Origin: JANQTF01 sp036835375
GTDB lineage: Bacteria; Bacteroidota; Bacteroidia; J057
Reading direction: 5' to 3'
NCBI GenBank assembly: GCA_036835375.1
Contig: DAITMB010000065.1
Span: 1 to 27,134 of the forward strand
Length of the DNA: 27,134 nucleotides
Part shown: one piece after another, positions 1-8,203 of the stretch
Numbering within the stretch: the stretch's first letter is position 1
Layout of the letters: each line of letters opens with the position of its first letter
Position numbers and translations under genes: made by a program
The notes under the pieces: generated by a model
The model's database searches: none
What the model was told of the DNA's origin: nothing
Seen by the model: the letters and a program-made list of their open reading frames with translations, nothing else

Positions 1-963
1 AATTTGCTCGACCGAAATATGACTACATCGAAAGTGCCCGAGGGGACATTCTCGCTTCCCATGCAAACCGCAAGGGCGGCAGGGCAGGATTTCCGACACT
101 TCCACGGTGCGAGAGTTGCTGGAAAGCGGACCAAATCCAAACGCAGGAACGGTGGAGCAAAAGACCGCTGTGACGGCAGCATTCATCGCCGAAGCCAGGT
201 GGAGGGGTGCCGAATCGTTCACGTAGTTCATGTGTGCGCCTGACATCAAGGCGGCGGATTGGAGCAAAGTGAGCTCGCCAGTTCGATTTCGAATTCGTGG
301 ATGGCGAGCAGCCAAGTGAATGCTGCTGCACAAGGCCATGTCAGCGGGACCTCCGAGCAGGTGAATTTCCATTTCCTTTGGCAATCGATCGATCAACTCG
401 ATCCATCGTTCCGACGGATACTGCTTGGTGAACCACACAGAGGCTGGCGCTACGCAGAGGTAATTTATTTTGGAAGGAATGACTTCCGCATCCTTTAGCG
501 AAGGATAGAGCCGAGGTTTCGCGGGAATATCGTCCGTCCACTCAGCGATCAATCGTTGGTTGCGGTCCACCTCATGAAGATGTCCCTCGGGGCTGATCTC
601 ATGAGAAATTCGGTGAGTAAATAGCGGAGAAAAGGGATTTTTTCGAAAACCGCTCCTGCGTTTTGCACCGGAGAGCGCGGTCAACATACCACTACTGGCA
701 AATCGGTGGAGATTGATCACCCAGTCATAGTGCTGCTTCCGGACAAAGCGCAGAAGTCGCCGCAACTCTTTGGCTCTGGGAAGCTTTTTGTCGAATGTGA
801 TCACTTGATGCAGAAATGGATGTCCGATAAAGAGAGACTCCTGTCCTCTTTGAACTAGAAAAGAGAGCTGGGCAGCAGGAAAGTGGCGATTAAGTTTTTC
901 CAGAATGGCTGTTGCCAAAATCACATCGCCGATGAAAGCTGTTTGGATGACGAGAATCTTCAT
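1..963 (-). CDS. ADP-heptose:LPS heptosyltransferase-like glycosyltransferase (GT9), 3' end cut by window edge
   Basis: Reading the minus strand from the ATG at 963-961 gives 321 uninterrupted codons that reach base 1 without a stop, so the C-terminus lies outside the window. The protein opens MKILVIQTAFIGDVILATAI, the usual GT9 N-terminus with its first Rossmann strand and a GD motif. Near residue 248 it carries VNDSAPLHLASAMN, the GT9 nucleotide-sugar motif (usually NDSGPLHLA). Close to the truncated end is a Cys-rich stretch, CRPCGLHGKRECPLGHFRC, which I associate with Bacteroidota members of the family. GT9 enzymes transfer heptose from ADP-heptose to the lipid A-core on the cytoplasmic side of the inner membrane. 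The real acceptor cannot be read from sequence. The gene is divergent from hutU. No signal peptide is seen, as expected for a cytosolic enzyme. Confidence 0.88.
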   Translation of the reverse strand, partial: MKILVIQTAFIGDVILATAILEKLNRHFPAAQLSFLVQRGQESLFIGHPFLHQVITFDKKLPRAKELRRLLRFVRKQHYDWVINLHRFASSGMLTALSGAKRRSGFRKNPFSPLFTHRISHEISPEGHLHEVDRNQRLIAEWTDDIPAKPRLYPSLKDAEVIPSKINYLCVAPASVWFTKQYPSERWIELIDRLPKEMEIHLLGGPADMALCSSIHLAARHPRIRNRTGELTLLQSAALMSGAHMNYVNDSAPLHLASAMNAAVTAVFCSTVPAFGFGPLSSNSRTVEVSEILPCRPCGLHGKRECPLGHFRCSHISVEQI

Positions 964-1227
964 GAGAGGCGATTCGCAGGGAAAATCGAAGGGACAAGAG
1001 GTCCACATTGGTTCGTAAAGAAAACAAAGGCGGAGTATCAAGTGCCAGATGGCCTTCCAGCTTCTGCTTACCTACTTATTTCATTTTTTAGAAAAAATGG
1101 AGGGCGACATTCCTGACCATTCCGCCAAAGATAGTGCTTCTCAGGAAAAAGCCTGCTGCTGCATCGGATCCGCCACTGTGTCGTGCTTTGATTCCCTGGA
1201 CTTAAAAAGAGGGCTTTCACGGTAGTT
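964..1227. other. Divergent intergenic region between the GT9 gene and the hutU promoter
   Basis: No credible gene is seen here. On the minus strand, 1126-1133 reads TATCTTTG, a match to the Bacteroidota -7 box TAnnTTTG, which could serve the glycosyltransferase. However, no matching -33 box is evident and the leader would be about 160 nt. Confidence 0.4.
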
Positions 1228-1259
1228 TTTGCGTTTTCGGGCGATCCTGTGTAGTTTTC
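1228..1259 (+). promoter_or_regulatory. Probable Bacteroidota-type promoter of hutU
   Basis: TTTG at 1228-1231 is followed after 20 nt by TAGTTTTC at 1252-1259. This fits the Bacteroidota consensus (TTTG, 19-21 nt, TAnnTTTG) apart from the last base. The predicted leader to the hutU ATG would be about 30 nt. Confidence 0.5.
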
Positions 1260-1294
1260 GCAGTAGTGGCCATTTTACTCCTTTTCCTTTTTGC

Positions 1295-2956
1295 ATGAAT
1301 ACCCTCCTCATTCCCTCCACACCCACAGGCACTGCATTGAGCTGTAAAGGCTGGCTTCAAGAGGCTGCATACCGGATGTTGCTCAACAACCTGGACCCGG
1401 CAGTAGCAGAGCGGCCCGATGAGTTGATCGTGTATGGAGGACTGGGAAAAGCTGCGCGCAACCCTGAGTCGCTCGCTCTCCTGCTGGATGCCCTTCGCGA
1501 TTTGGAGGACGACGAGACCTTGCTGGTCCAGAGCGGTAAACCCGTTGCCATCGTGCCCACTCACCCAGACGCGCCGCGGGTGCTCATCGCCAACTCTAAC
1601 CTCGTGCCCCGCTGGGCTACGTGGGAGCATTTTCGCGAACTGGATCGGAAAGGGCTGATGATGTATGGCCAAATGACAGCGGGGTCCTGGATCTATATTG
1701 GTACTCAAGGGATCGTGCAAGGCACCTACGAGACCTATGCCTCCCTCGCTCGCCAGCATTTTGGCGGCAGTTTACGGGGCACCCTCAATGTCAGTGCGGG
1801 CCTCGGCGGCATGGGCGGCGCGCAACCTTTAGCCATCACCATGAACGAGGGCGTGGCCCTGATCGCCGAGATAGAACCCTGGCGCATTCGGCGGCGGCTC
1901 GAAACAGCCTATTTGGATGAAATGATTCTCGATATCGACAAGGCCATCGACCGGGCGCTGGCGGCCAAAGCGGCCCACGAAGCTGTCTCTATCGGGGTGC
2001 CCTGCAATGCCGTGACGCTTCTCCAGCGTCTCCTTGATCGCAACATTCCAGTGGACACGCTCAGCGACCAGACTTCCGCTCACGACGAATTGATTGGGTA
2101 TTTCCCAGAGAATCTGCTTCCAGAGGAAGCCAGAATCATGCGGGAAACTCAGCCTGAAGAGTACATGGCCCGTTCGCTAGACACCATGGCGCACCATGTC
2201 CAGCTCATGATCGAGATGCAGGAGCGAGGAACCATTACCTTTGACTATGGCAACAACCTTCGCGGGCAAGCGCTAGACAAGCGAGGGGTGACCAATGCTT
2301 TTGCTTATCCGGGATTTGTGCCTGCGTACATTCGACCCTTGTTCTGCGAAGGAAAAGGCCCCTTTCGCTGGGTTGCCTTGTCGGGTGATTCGGAAGATAT
2401 CTACCGCACTGATCGGAAACTACTAGAACTTTTTCCAGAGGATCAAGCGCTTCACCGCTGGATCAAGCAAGCACAAAGCAAAATCGCTTTTCAAGGTTTG
2501 CCAGCCAGAATTTGCTGGTTGGGCCAAGGCGATCGTGCCAAGGCGGGACTCGCCTTCAACGAGATGGTGACCAGTGGCGAACTTTCGGCACCCATCGTGA
2601 TTGGACGCGACCATTTGGACACTGGTTCGGTCGCTTCCCCTAATCGCGAGACAGAAGCCATGCTTGACGGGTCCGATGCCGTCGCAGATTGGCCCATTCT
2701 TAATGCCCTGATGAACACTGCCTCCGGCGCCACCTGGGTGTCTTATCACCACGGCGGTGGGGTAGGCATGGGATATTCACTTCATGCAGGTCAGGTCACG
2801 GTCGCAGATGGGACCGAAGCCGCTGCTAGGCGATTGGCGCGGGTACTGACCAACGACCCCGGACTGGGGGTGATTCGCCACGCCGATGCTGGCTACGATA
2901 TTGCAAAAGATACTGCCAGAGCACACCGTCTCGACCTACGCCAGCGATTGCGGTGA
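1295..2956 (+). CDS. hutU: Urocanate hydratase (urocanase)
   Basis: This 553-residue protein is the usual length for bacterial urocanase (about 550). The ATG at 1295 was preferred to the upstream in-frame start at 1229 because the extra 22 residues are not urocanase-like and would overlap the predicted promoter. It contains the urocanase signature FQGLPARICW at residues 399-408, with the expected active-site cysteine at 407. It also has the NAD-binding glycine run GLGGMGG at 169-175 and a conserved C-terminal block with GGGVGMGYSLHAG and RHADAGYDIA. The enzyme hydrates urocanate to 4-imidazolone-5-propionate, the second step of histidine degradation to glutamate, using tightly bound NAD+ as an electrophile in the cytosol. 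No other hut gene is in the window, so the pathway is not clustered here. Confidence 0.97.
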   Translation: MNTLLIPSTPTGTALSCKGWLQEAAYRMLLNNLDPAVAERPDELIVYGGLGKAARNPESLALLLDALRDLEDDETLLVQSGKPVAIVPTHPDAPRVLIANSNLVPRWATWEHFRELDRKGLMMYGQMTAGSWIYIGTQGIVQGTYETYASLARQHFGGSLRGTLNVSAGLGGMGGAQPLAITMNEGVALIAEIEPWRIRRRLETAYLDEMILDIDKAIDRALAAKAAHEAVSIGVPCNAVTLLQRLLDRNIPVDTLSDQTSAHDELIGYFPENLLPEEARIMRETQPEEYMARSLDTMAHHVQLMIEMQERGTITFDYGNNLRGQALDKRGVTNAFAYPGFVPAYIRPLFCEGKGPFRWVALSGDSEDIYRTDRKLLELFPEDQALHRWIKQAQSKIAFQGLPARICWLGQGDRAKAGLAFNEMVTSGELSAPIVIGRDHLDTGSVASPNRETEAMLDGSDAVADWPILNALMNTASGATWVSYHHGGGVGMGYSLHAGQVTVADGTEAAARRLARVLTNDPGLGVIRHADAGYDIAKDTARAHRLDLRQRLR

Positions 2957-2997
2957 CCGTATCGTCATGAGAACATCCGAGCGCCCTTCCATCTCTC

Positions 2998-3030
2998 TTT
3001 TCCTCAACTCGTTTCTGTATTTTAACTTTG
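2998..3030 (+). promoter_or_regulatory. Probable comB promoter, placed almost at the start codon
   Basis: A full match to the -7 box, TAACTTTG, lies at 3023-3030. A weak -33 box (TTTT, 2998-3001) lies 21 nt upstream. The -7 box ends only 4 nt before the comB ATG at 3035, so the transcript would be leaderless or nearly so if this promoter is used. Confidence 0.45.
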
Positions 3031-3034
3031 CTAC

Positions 3035-3829
3035 ATGGAAATCAAGAAGTTCGTCCACGTATGCCTTACCCCGGCGCTGATCGATCAGTTTGACGTCTCG
3101 GACGCAATTGTTGTCGTGATCGATATTCTGCGGGCTACTACCTCCATGTGTGTCGCTTTCGACCACGGCGCGGAGCTGATGATCCCGGTAGAGCACATTG
3201 ATGAGTGCATGGCGTATCGCGAGCATGGATTTTTGGTAGCTGGGGAACGAAGCGGGGAGCAAATCACAGGCTTTGACTTCGGCAATTCGCCTTTTTCGTT
3301 TACCCCGCAAAATGTGCGCGGCAAGCAGATCGCCATGACCACCACCAATGGGACCCATGCGATCAAGGCTGCGCAGGAAAGAGGCGCAAAAGCCATCGTG
3401 GCCGGGTCTTTCTGTAACATTTCCGTGCTGGTAGATTGGCTCATTGAGCAGAACGAGCATGTGTGCTTGCTATGTGCGGGCTGGCGCGATCATCTCACCT
3501 TGGAAGATACCATCTTTGCTGGCGCAGTGTGTCGCAAGCTCAAAGGGCACTTCCAGCGGTTCCAAGACACAGCACTGGTGGCCGAAACACTCTTTTTGTC
3601 GGCTAACTTGAGGAAACGATATTTCTTCAGAAATTCCTCCCATTATCACCGCCTTACTCACCTTCACCTGCAAGAAGAGGTGAAGTATGCCATGCGTCGA
3701 GATGCTCATCCTGTGCTGCCTGTGATGATCGGGGATGAACTTCATGACATCTCCAAGTTGAAGGGAATCGCTTTGGAAGGCTACCGGACGCAGGTGATGA
3801 AGCGGCAATTGGCAGCCAAGGCTGGGTAG
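3035..3829 (+). CDS. comB: Probable 2-phosphosulfolactate phosphatase (ComB family)
   Basis: The 264-residue protein matches the ComB family throughout. It has VVIDILRATTSM near residues 28-38 (with D30 and R33), then GERSGEQITGFDFGNSP at 70-86, TTTNGT at 102-107 and CAGWRDHLTLEDTIFAGA at 148-163. ComB is a Mg-dependent phosphatase that converts 2-phosphosulfolactate to sulfolactate. It was first described in coenzyme M synthesis in methanogens but is widespread in bacteria that do not make coenzyme M. Its role here is unknown; sulfolactate or another organosulfonate product is possible. The gene follows hutU by 78 nt and appears to have its own promoter. No ComA or ComC partner is visible nearby. 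Confidence 0.9.
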   Translation: MEIKKFVHVCLTPALIDQFDVSDAIVVVIDILRATTSMCVAFDHGAELMIPVEHIDECMAYREHGFLVAGERSGEQITGFDFGNSPFSFTPQNVRGKQIAMTTTNGTHAIKAAQERGAKAIVAGSFCNISVLVDWLIEQNEHVCLLCAGWRDHLTLEDTIFAGAVCRKLKGHFQRFQDTALVAETLFLSANLRKRYFFRNSSHYHRLTHLHLQEEVKYAMRRDAHPVLPVMIGDELHDISKLKGIALEGYRTQVMKRQLAAKAG

Positions 3830-3905
3830 CGAAGAATCTGTGTATCAGGTACTCCGAAGAAGCGGATGGCTTCAACAAATACTCACGTTAAGCAATATTT
3901 CAAGT

Positions 3906-4412
3906 ATGATGATCGCGCCGAATACTGTCGTTTCACTTACGTATGTGCTTCGGGAAGCCCATGCAGGCGGTACTCTGATTCAGGAAGTAGATCAGGAGGA
4001 ACCCTTTTCTTTTTTGTTTGGACTAGGTCACACGCTGCCAGAATTCGAAGCGCAGCTCTTGGGAAAAAAACAAGGGGATCAAGTCGCCTTTTCTATCGAC
4101 AGCGCTAACGCATACGGCGCAGTGGACGAAGATCAAGTGATATCTCTCCCCAAGAGTAGTTTTGAGATCGACGGCGAGGTCGCAGAGATTTTTCTTCAGG
4201 TTGGTGCTGTCGTTCCGCTAGAGACCGAAGACGGCCAGCAACTGAGCGGTATTGTGAGCGAGATCGGGGAGGATGACGTCAAGGTCGATCTGAATCACCC
4301 TTTGGCTGGAAAAGACCTGCACTTTACCTTGGAGGTAATTTCCGTGCGGAGAGCTACGGACGAGGAAGTGGCTCACGGGCATGTACACGGTCCAGGGGGG
4401 CACCAACACTGA
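3906..4412 (+). CDS. slyD: FKBP-type peptidyl-prolyl isomerase, SlyD-like
   Basis: The 168-residue product has the SlyD layout. A split FKBP domain carries FLFGLGHTLPEFEAQLLGKKQGD and, further on, the AYGAVDEDQV segment. An inserted IF (chaperone) domain occupies roughly the middle third, and the FKBP fold closes with the NHPLAGKDLHFTLEV motif. The C-terminus is a short His-rich tail, HGHVHGPGGHQH, consistent with the metal-binding tail of SlyD but much shorter than that of E. coli. The protein should catalyse cis-trans isomerisation of Xaa-Pro bonds and act as a cytosolic chaperone. In-frame ATGs at 3906 and 3909 both fit; the longer open frame from 3840 adds unrelated residues. No signal peptide is seen. 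Confidence 0.92.
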   Translation: MMIAPNTVVSLTYVLREAHAGGTLIQEVDQEEPFSFLFGLGHTLPEFEAQLLGKKQGDQVAFSIDSANAYGAVDEDQVISLPKSSFEIDGEVAEIFLQVGAVVPLETEDGQQLSGIVSEIGEDDVKVDLNHPLAGKDLHFTLEVISVRRATDEEVAHGHVHGPGGHQH

Positions 4413-4473
4413 TTATGCTTTTGTGAGGAGGGTCAGCTAAGATTGGCTATGCCCTTCTTGGTTACTGGTGAGC

Positions 4474-4890
4474 CTAAGCGTCGGGAGCTGACTTTCTGCG
4501 AAAGCGTTGCTCAATGCGTCTGGTCACTGCATCGGAATAAATAATTTTGGTCAGGACGACCAAATCATTCAAAGATGTAGCATACACGAGGACTTCGCAG
4601 CTAAGACTTCCATCCCGGTCAGTGCTTCGATACAGGTTTTGTTCCTCCTCCAGCAAAAAGGTGAGCCAGTCGCAGTCCCCCAGTTGGCAGGAAGCATAGG
4701 CCGTCATCTTACTTTGACTGGGGTCAAAATAGATCTGTGAGAAAATGCCTTTTCCGCTTGCGCTGGGCAGGAAATACCCTGCCTTGACACTGTGGATATC
4801 ATGATAATAATGTGATTGTGATGCAACAAAGAACGGAATGAATACTGTGAAGATGAGCAATGTGGTGATAGTTGGTGCGATTTTGCGCAT
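4474..4890 (-). CDS. Small secreted hypothetical protein
   Basis: I do not recognise this 138-residue protein. It begins with a clear signal peptide: MRKIAP, then a hydrophobic run TLLIFTVFIPFFVA, with likely cleavage around ASQS. The mature part is about 115 residues, with three cysteines (SCQLGDC and SLSCEV) that could form disulfides. It ends in a basic stretch, RRIEQRFRRKSAPDA. Upstream on the minus strand, TACTTTTG at 4951-4944 matches the Bacteroidota -7 box and gives a leader of about 50 nt, which supports this as a real gene. It lies tail-to-tail with slyD. An export to the periplasm or cell surface is likely; no function can be given. Confidence 0.68.
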   Translation of the reverse strand: MRKIAPTITTLLIFTVFIPFFVASQSHYYHDIHSVKAGYFLPSASGKGIFSQIYFDPSQSKMTAYASCQLGDCDWLTFLLEEEQNLYRSTDRDGSLSCEVLVYATSLNDLVVLTKIIYSDAVTRRIEQRFRRKSAPDA

Positions 4891-4943
4891 ACTTTCGGAG
4901 GCTCAGAATGAAAATTGATTGTATGTTCATCCTACCTATTTAC

Positions 4944-4951
4944 AAAAGTAT
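4944..4951 (-). promoter_or_regulatory. Candidate -7 box for the small secreted protein gene
   Basis: The minus strand reads TACTTTTG, a full match to TAnnTTTG, about 53 nt before the ATG at 4890. I could not find a convincing TTTG box 19-21 nt further upstream. Confidence 0.35.
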
Positions 4952-5229
4952 GTGTAGTAACTCTCACCACCAGATGAGTTTGCCCGAAAGACTAACAGTC
5001 TTGTACCAACGGTAAAATCTTTCTCTTTGACAGGTCAAGCATATTTCTGTGCATGGAATATTCATATAGATTCATTTTTATCTTTCGAATTACCTTCAAC
5101 TTACATACATACTCCTTTTGGCGGATCGTCTTCGGAGGAAAGGAATAGCTTTTTCCTGAAGGAGAAATCTAGGTTAGTAAAATTGGTTACCTTTATACAC
5201 CCTTGCAATCCAGTAATTGGAGACTGCTG
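4952..5229. other. AT-rich intergenic region between two divergent secreted-protein genes
   Basis: No gene is supported here. A short perfect inverted repeat, AAGACT-aac-AGTCTT, lies at 4988-5002. TACCTTTA at 5188-5195 resembles a -7 box for the downstream gene but has no good -33 partner. Confidence 0.35.
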
Positions 5230-6744
5230 ATGATCCTGAAAATATCGTTTTTGACCATGTTCTTGTGCTTTACCACGGCACTTCAGGGTCAATCTTTCCC
5301 TGTGCTGAAGTTCCAAAAGTTTTTTGACAACTTCGGCGACGACCATCCCAGTAGACTGCTCAAGAGCGAAGATGGAAACCTAATCCTCGGTGGACACACG
5401 GTGATACAGGACTCTATGGGCACGTCTTGTGGCGACATTTGGATCATCAAAATCGACACCCTTGGCACACTCCTTTGGGAGCGGGAGCTGATTCTGGAAG
5501 GTTGTGAGGAACTCCGTGACCTCGTAGAGACCGACGATGGAGGCATCCTTTTCGTGGGAGTCACCACATCGCTCATTCCCTATCCTGAAAAGGGCGATAA
5601 GCAGTTTTGGGCCAATGTGCTCGTCGGCAAAATCGATTCGCTGGGCAGGGTTGAGTGGCTTCAGAGTTATGGTGGAAGCAATCTGGACCAAGCTTTTCGC
5701 ATCGTAAAAGGACCCTACCACGATTTTTTGATCGCGGGATTCACACACAGCAACAACGGAGACATTTTGGAAAACAAAGGCTTGTCGGATCTATGGAGCC
5801 TCAAGATCGACAACCAAGGCCGCATCAAGGACAGTCGCACAGTAGGAGGCAAAGGGAATGACTGGGGAATGTGTGTATCGACCTGTCAAAATGGAGATTT
5901 TTTGATCTCGGGATATACCGACTCTCCCGACATGTCGGATCGGTCCATGAGTCCGCATGGAAATGGTCTCTTGGTACGCTTCAGTGCAGTAGGCCAGGTG
6001 AGATGGATCAAGACGTACCCCTGCCCAAGCGGAGGCTATTTCACCAAAGTAGAAGAGCTCCCCAACGAACGCATTCTCCTCTCAGGTCAATGCCGCAGCG
6101 TAGATCAGGAGCAACGATTCTGGTGGCTTCTCACGAGTCCTGAAGGCCTCGTGATTCACGAAAAACTGATCGACGGGCCGCAACCAGGACGCGTGACCTC
6201 GGCCATTTCATGCGAGGGCGGATTCGTGCTGGCAGGCTACAGCGATGGGTCCAAGCAAACCTCCCGATATGATAAGGGCGGAGAGGATTTTTGGCTGGTG
6301 AAACTCTCTGAGGAAGGGAAAGTGCAGTGGAGAAGTACCTATGGGGGCCCCGGAGATGAGCGCTGCGTGGATGTAATCGCTTATCGCCCTGGGCAGTATT
6401 ATGCTTTGGGCCAAAAGAGAAACCAGTTTACCCGGCCCGACGCTCAAGACCTTGATTTTTGGCTCCTCAAGGTCGAAGAAAGGCCCTCTGACTCTATTGA
6501 GGCGGGAATCTGGATTCGCAAGGAAGAAAATAAAGTGTTTCACAACACCCCGATTCGCTTTAGTTCGAAGTATCGCTACGGCGATCGATTTTTATGGGAC
6601 TTTGGAGATGGCACGACTTCTACTGAGGCGCATCCACTGAAGCGCTATGACATTCCAGGCTTGTACGATGTGAGCCTCACCATCTTCGTCAACGACTATG
6701 GCAAGCAAACAGTGACCCTGCCCCAACCGCTGGAAGTGTGGTGA
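5230..6744 (+). CDS. Secreted beta-propeller-like repeat protein with C-terminal PKD domain
   Basis: From the ATG at 5230 the protein has 504 residues and a standard signal peptide, MILKISFLTMFLCFTTALQGQ. An in-frame ATG at 5203 is the alternative start. The body consists of degenerate repeats of about 50-60 residues in the pattern GG..D....., ..GG.ILSGYT, D.WL.KLD..G...W...YGG. Examples are around YGGSNLDQAFRIV, VGGKGNDWGMCV and YGGPGDERCVDV. Such repeats are common in Bacteroidota secreted proteins and probably form a beta-propeller. The last 70 or so residues form a PKD domain with the diagnostic WDFGDGTTSTEAHPLKRY motif. No type IX secretion C-terminal domain follows the PKD, so export beyond the outer membrane is not shown. 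The protein is probably periplasmic or surface-associated and adhesive or substrate-binding; no catalytic motif is seen. Confidence 0.88.
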   Translation: MILKISFLTMFLCFTTALQGQSFPVLKFQKFFDNFGDDHPSRLLKSEDGNLILGGHTVIQDSMGTSCGDIWIIKIDTLGTLLWERELILEGCEELRDLVETDDGGILFVGVTTSLIPYPEKGDKQFWANVLVGKIDSLGRVEWLQSYGGSNLDQAFRIVKGPYHDFLIAGFTHSNNGDILENKGLSDLWSLKIDNQGRIKDSRTVGGKGNDWGMCVSTCQNGDFLISGYTDSPDMSDRSMSPHGNGLLVRFSAVGQVRWIKTYPCPSGGYFTKVEELPNERILLSGQCRSVDQEQRFWWLLTSPEGLVIHEKLIDGPQPGRVTSAISCEGGFVLAGYSDGSKQTSRYDKGGEDFWLVKLSEEGKVQWRSTYGGPGDERCVDVIAYRPGQYYALGQKRNQFTRPDAQDLDFWLLKVEERPSDSIEAGIWIRKEENKVFHNTPIRFSSKYRYGDRFLWDFGDGTTSTEAHPLKRYDIPGLYDVSLTIFVNDYGKQTVTLPQPLEVW

Positions 6745-6893
6745 AAAGGGTTTCTGACATGGTTGATGTCGCAAGTCGTATTTCCCTAAACGATACCTTT
6801 TCTTTTTTTACGTTTCCCAGTTTTGACAAAAAAGCAAAATGTAAGGGTAACTCATAATGCTTCAGCTTTCCACCTTCCATGACATCATAGTTT

Positions 6894-8024
6894 ATGAATC
6901 AGTTGATTTGCCATGACACCGGGGAAACCTACGCCTTAGATTTTCCTGTGTGGAGAAGCGAATCGGGCGGGAGGTTAGACCTGAACTTCTTCGGAGCGTT
7001 TGATCCTGCCGAAGTTATCCGGCGGCCCGCAAATCTGTGGCGTTATCATGAGGCACTGCCTCTCACCGATCCCGCTTCGCGCGTGTCATTTGGAGAAGGC
7101 ATGACGCCGCTGGTGGCGATGAGCTGCGAGGGGCGCAAGCTGGAAGTGAAGCTCGATTATCTGTTTCCTTCGGGTTCCTACAAAGACCGTGGTGCCACGG
7201 TACTCATCAGCCAAGCCAAAGCCATGGGGATATCGGCGGTGGTGCAGGACAGCAGTGGCAATGCAGGTGCAGCGATCGCAACCTTTGCAGCGGCGGCGGG
7301 CATAGCATGCGACATTTTCGTGCCGGATAGCACCTCCCCCGCCAAGCTCGATCAACTGCGGGCTTGTGGTGCGCAGTTGACCCTCGTGCCTGGGAGCCGG
7401 GAAGACACAGCTTCCGCGGCTTGGTCTGCAGCACAGACTTGCTACTATGCCAGCCATGTATGGAATCCCTTCTTCTTCCAAGGCACCAAAACCTTCGCAT
7501 TTGAAGTAGCGGAGCAGCGGGGATGGACCGTCCCGGACACCGTGGTGCTGCCCGCCGGCAACGGCACATTGCTTTTGGGTGCTTACTGGGGATTTCAGGA
7601 GCTCAAGCGGATGGGCATCACTGACAGGGTGCCGAAAATGATTGGCGTGCAAGCCGCTCACTGCGCCCCCCTCGTGCAGGCGTGGGAAAATAGAAGCTTT
7701 GTCCCAGTGCAAGTCAAGACACAGCCCACGGTCGCTGAAGGTATCGCCATTGCAGCACCGGCAAGGGGCGATCAGATGCTGCAAGTAGTGGAAGAAAGCA
7801 GCGGAAAAATGTTGAAGGTGGAGGAACACGACGTGATCGAGTCGCTGAAATGGCTCTGCCAGAGAGGATATTTTGTGGAACCTACCAGCGCAGCAGTCAT
7901 GGCAGGCGCGTGCCAATATCTTCAGTCAGCTCCGCGAGACGAGCAGGTGCTGACAGTTCTTACGGGCCACGGTCTCAAGGCAGCGTCCAAGGTGGCAAGG
8001 CTCTTATCAAAACGAGAATCCTAA
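6894..8024 (+). CDS. thrC: Threonine synthase-family PLP-dependent enzyme
   Basis: The 376-residue protein is a fold-type II PLP enzyme. The PLP lysine is K97 in PSGSYKDRGA. The phosphate-binding and substrate loop is SSGNAGAA near 120-127, and the TGHGLK motif near the C-terminus is typical of threonine synthases of the shorter class (about 350 residues). Threonine synthase converts O-phosphohomoserine to threonine. The N-terminus keeps the outline of the usual zinc-ribbon (C..TGE.Y...W.S.SGGRLDL), but three of its four cysteines are replaced; only C6 remains. No homoserine-pathway gene is adjacent, so a paralogous role on another O-phospho-amino acid, such as cysteate synthesis from phosphoserine, cannot be excluded. 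Confidence 0.82.
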   Translation: MNQLICHDTGETYALDFPVWRSESGGRLDLNFFGAFDPAEVIRRPANLWRYHEALPLTDPASRVSFGEGMTPLVAMSCEGRKLEVKLDYLFPSGSYKDRGATVLISQAKAMGISAVVQDSSGNAGAAIATFAAAAGIACDIFVPDSTSPAKLDQLRACGAQLTLVPGSREDTASAAWSAAQTCYYASHVWNPFFFQGTKTFAFEVAEQRGWTVPDTVVLPAGNGTLLLGAYWGFQELKRMGITDRVPKMIGVQAAHCAPLVQAWENRSFVPVQVKTQPTVAEGIAIAAPARGDQMLQVVEESSGKMLKVEEHDVIESLKWLCQRGYFVEPTSAAVMAGACQYLQSAPRDEQVLTVLTGHGLKAASKVARLLSKRES

Positions 8025-8203
8025 GGGAGTCGGGATGGCGGCTGGATTGCTTTGACGGATATTTTTAAGAGATCTTCGGAAAGATGAAAGAATAATAAAT
8101 TGATTACCAGTATGTTGATGGGTCTTGGTGGGAAAAGTTTAACTTCTCATACAGCCATTTGGCTCGTGTGTTCGTCTAACTCGAAAACTCCCTGCCAACT
8201 CTC
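8025..8203. other. Intergenic region upstream of the ECF sigma operon
   Basis: This is non-coding as far as I can see. No clear terminator for the threonine synthase-like gene and no convincing TTTG/TAnnTTTG pair were found, so the sigma operon promoter may be of a different, possibly autoregulated, type. Confidence 0.3.

Noticed and set aside
4988..5002. AAGACT-aac-AGTCTT inverted repeat
   Set aside because: A 6-bp stem with no T-tract and no second copy; expected by chance in a window this size.
7086..7916. 276-codon minus-strand frame inside the threonine synthase-like gene
   Set aside because: The sense frame is an intact PLP enzyme; the antisense product is Cys/His/Arg-rich without motifs.
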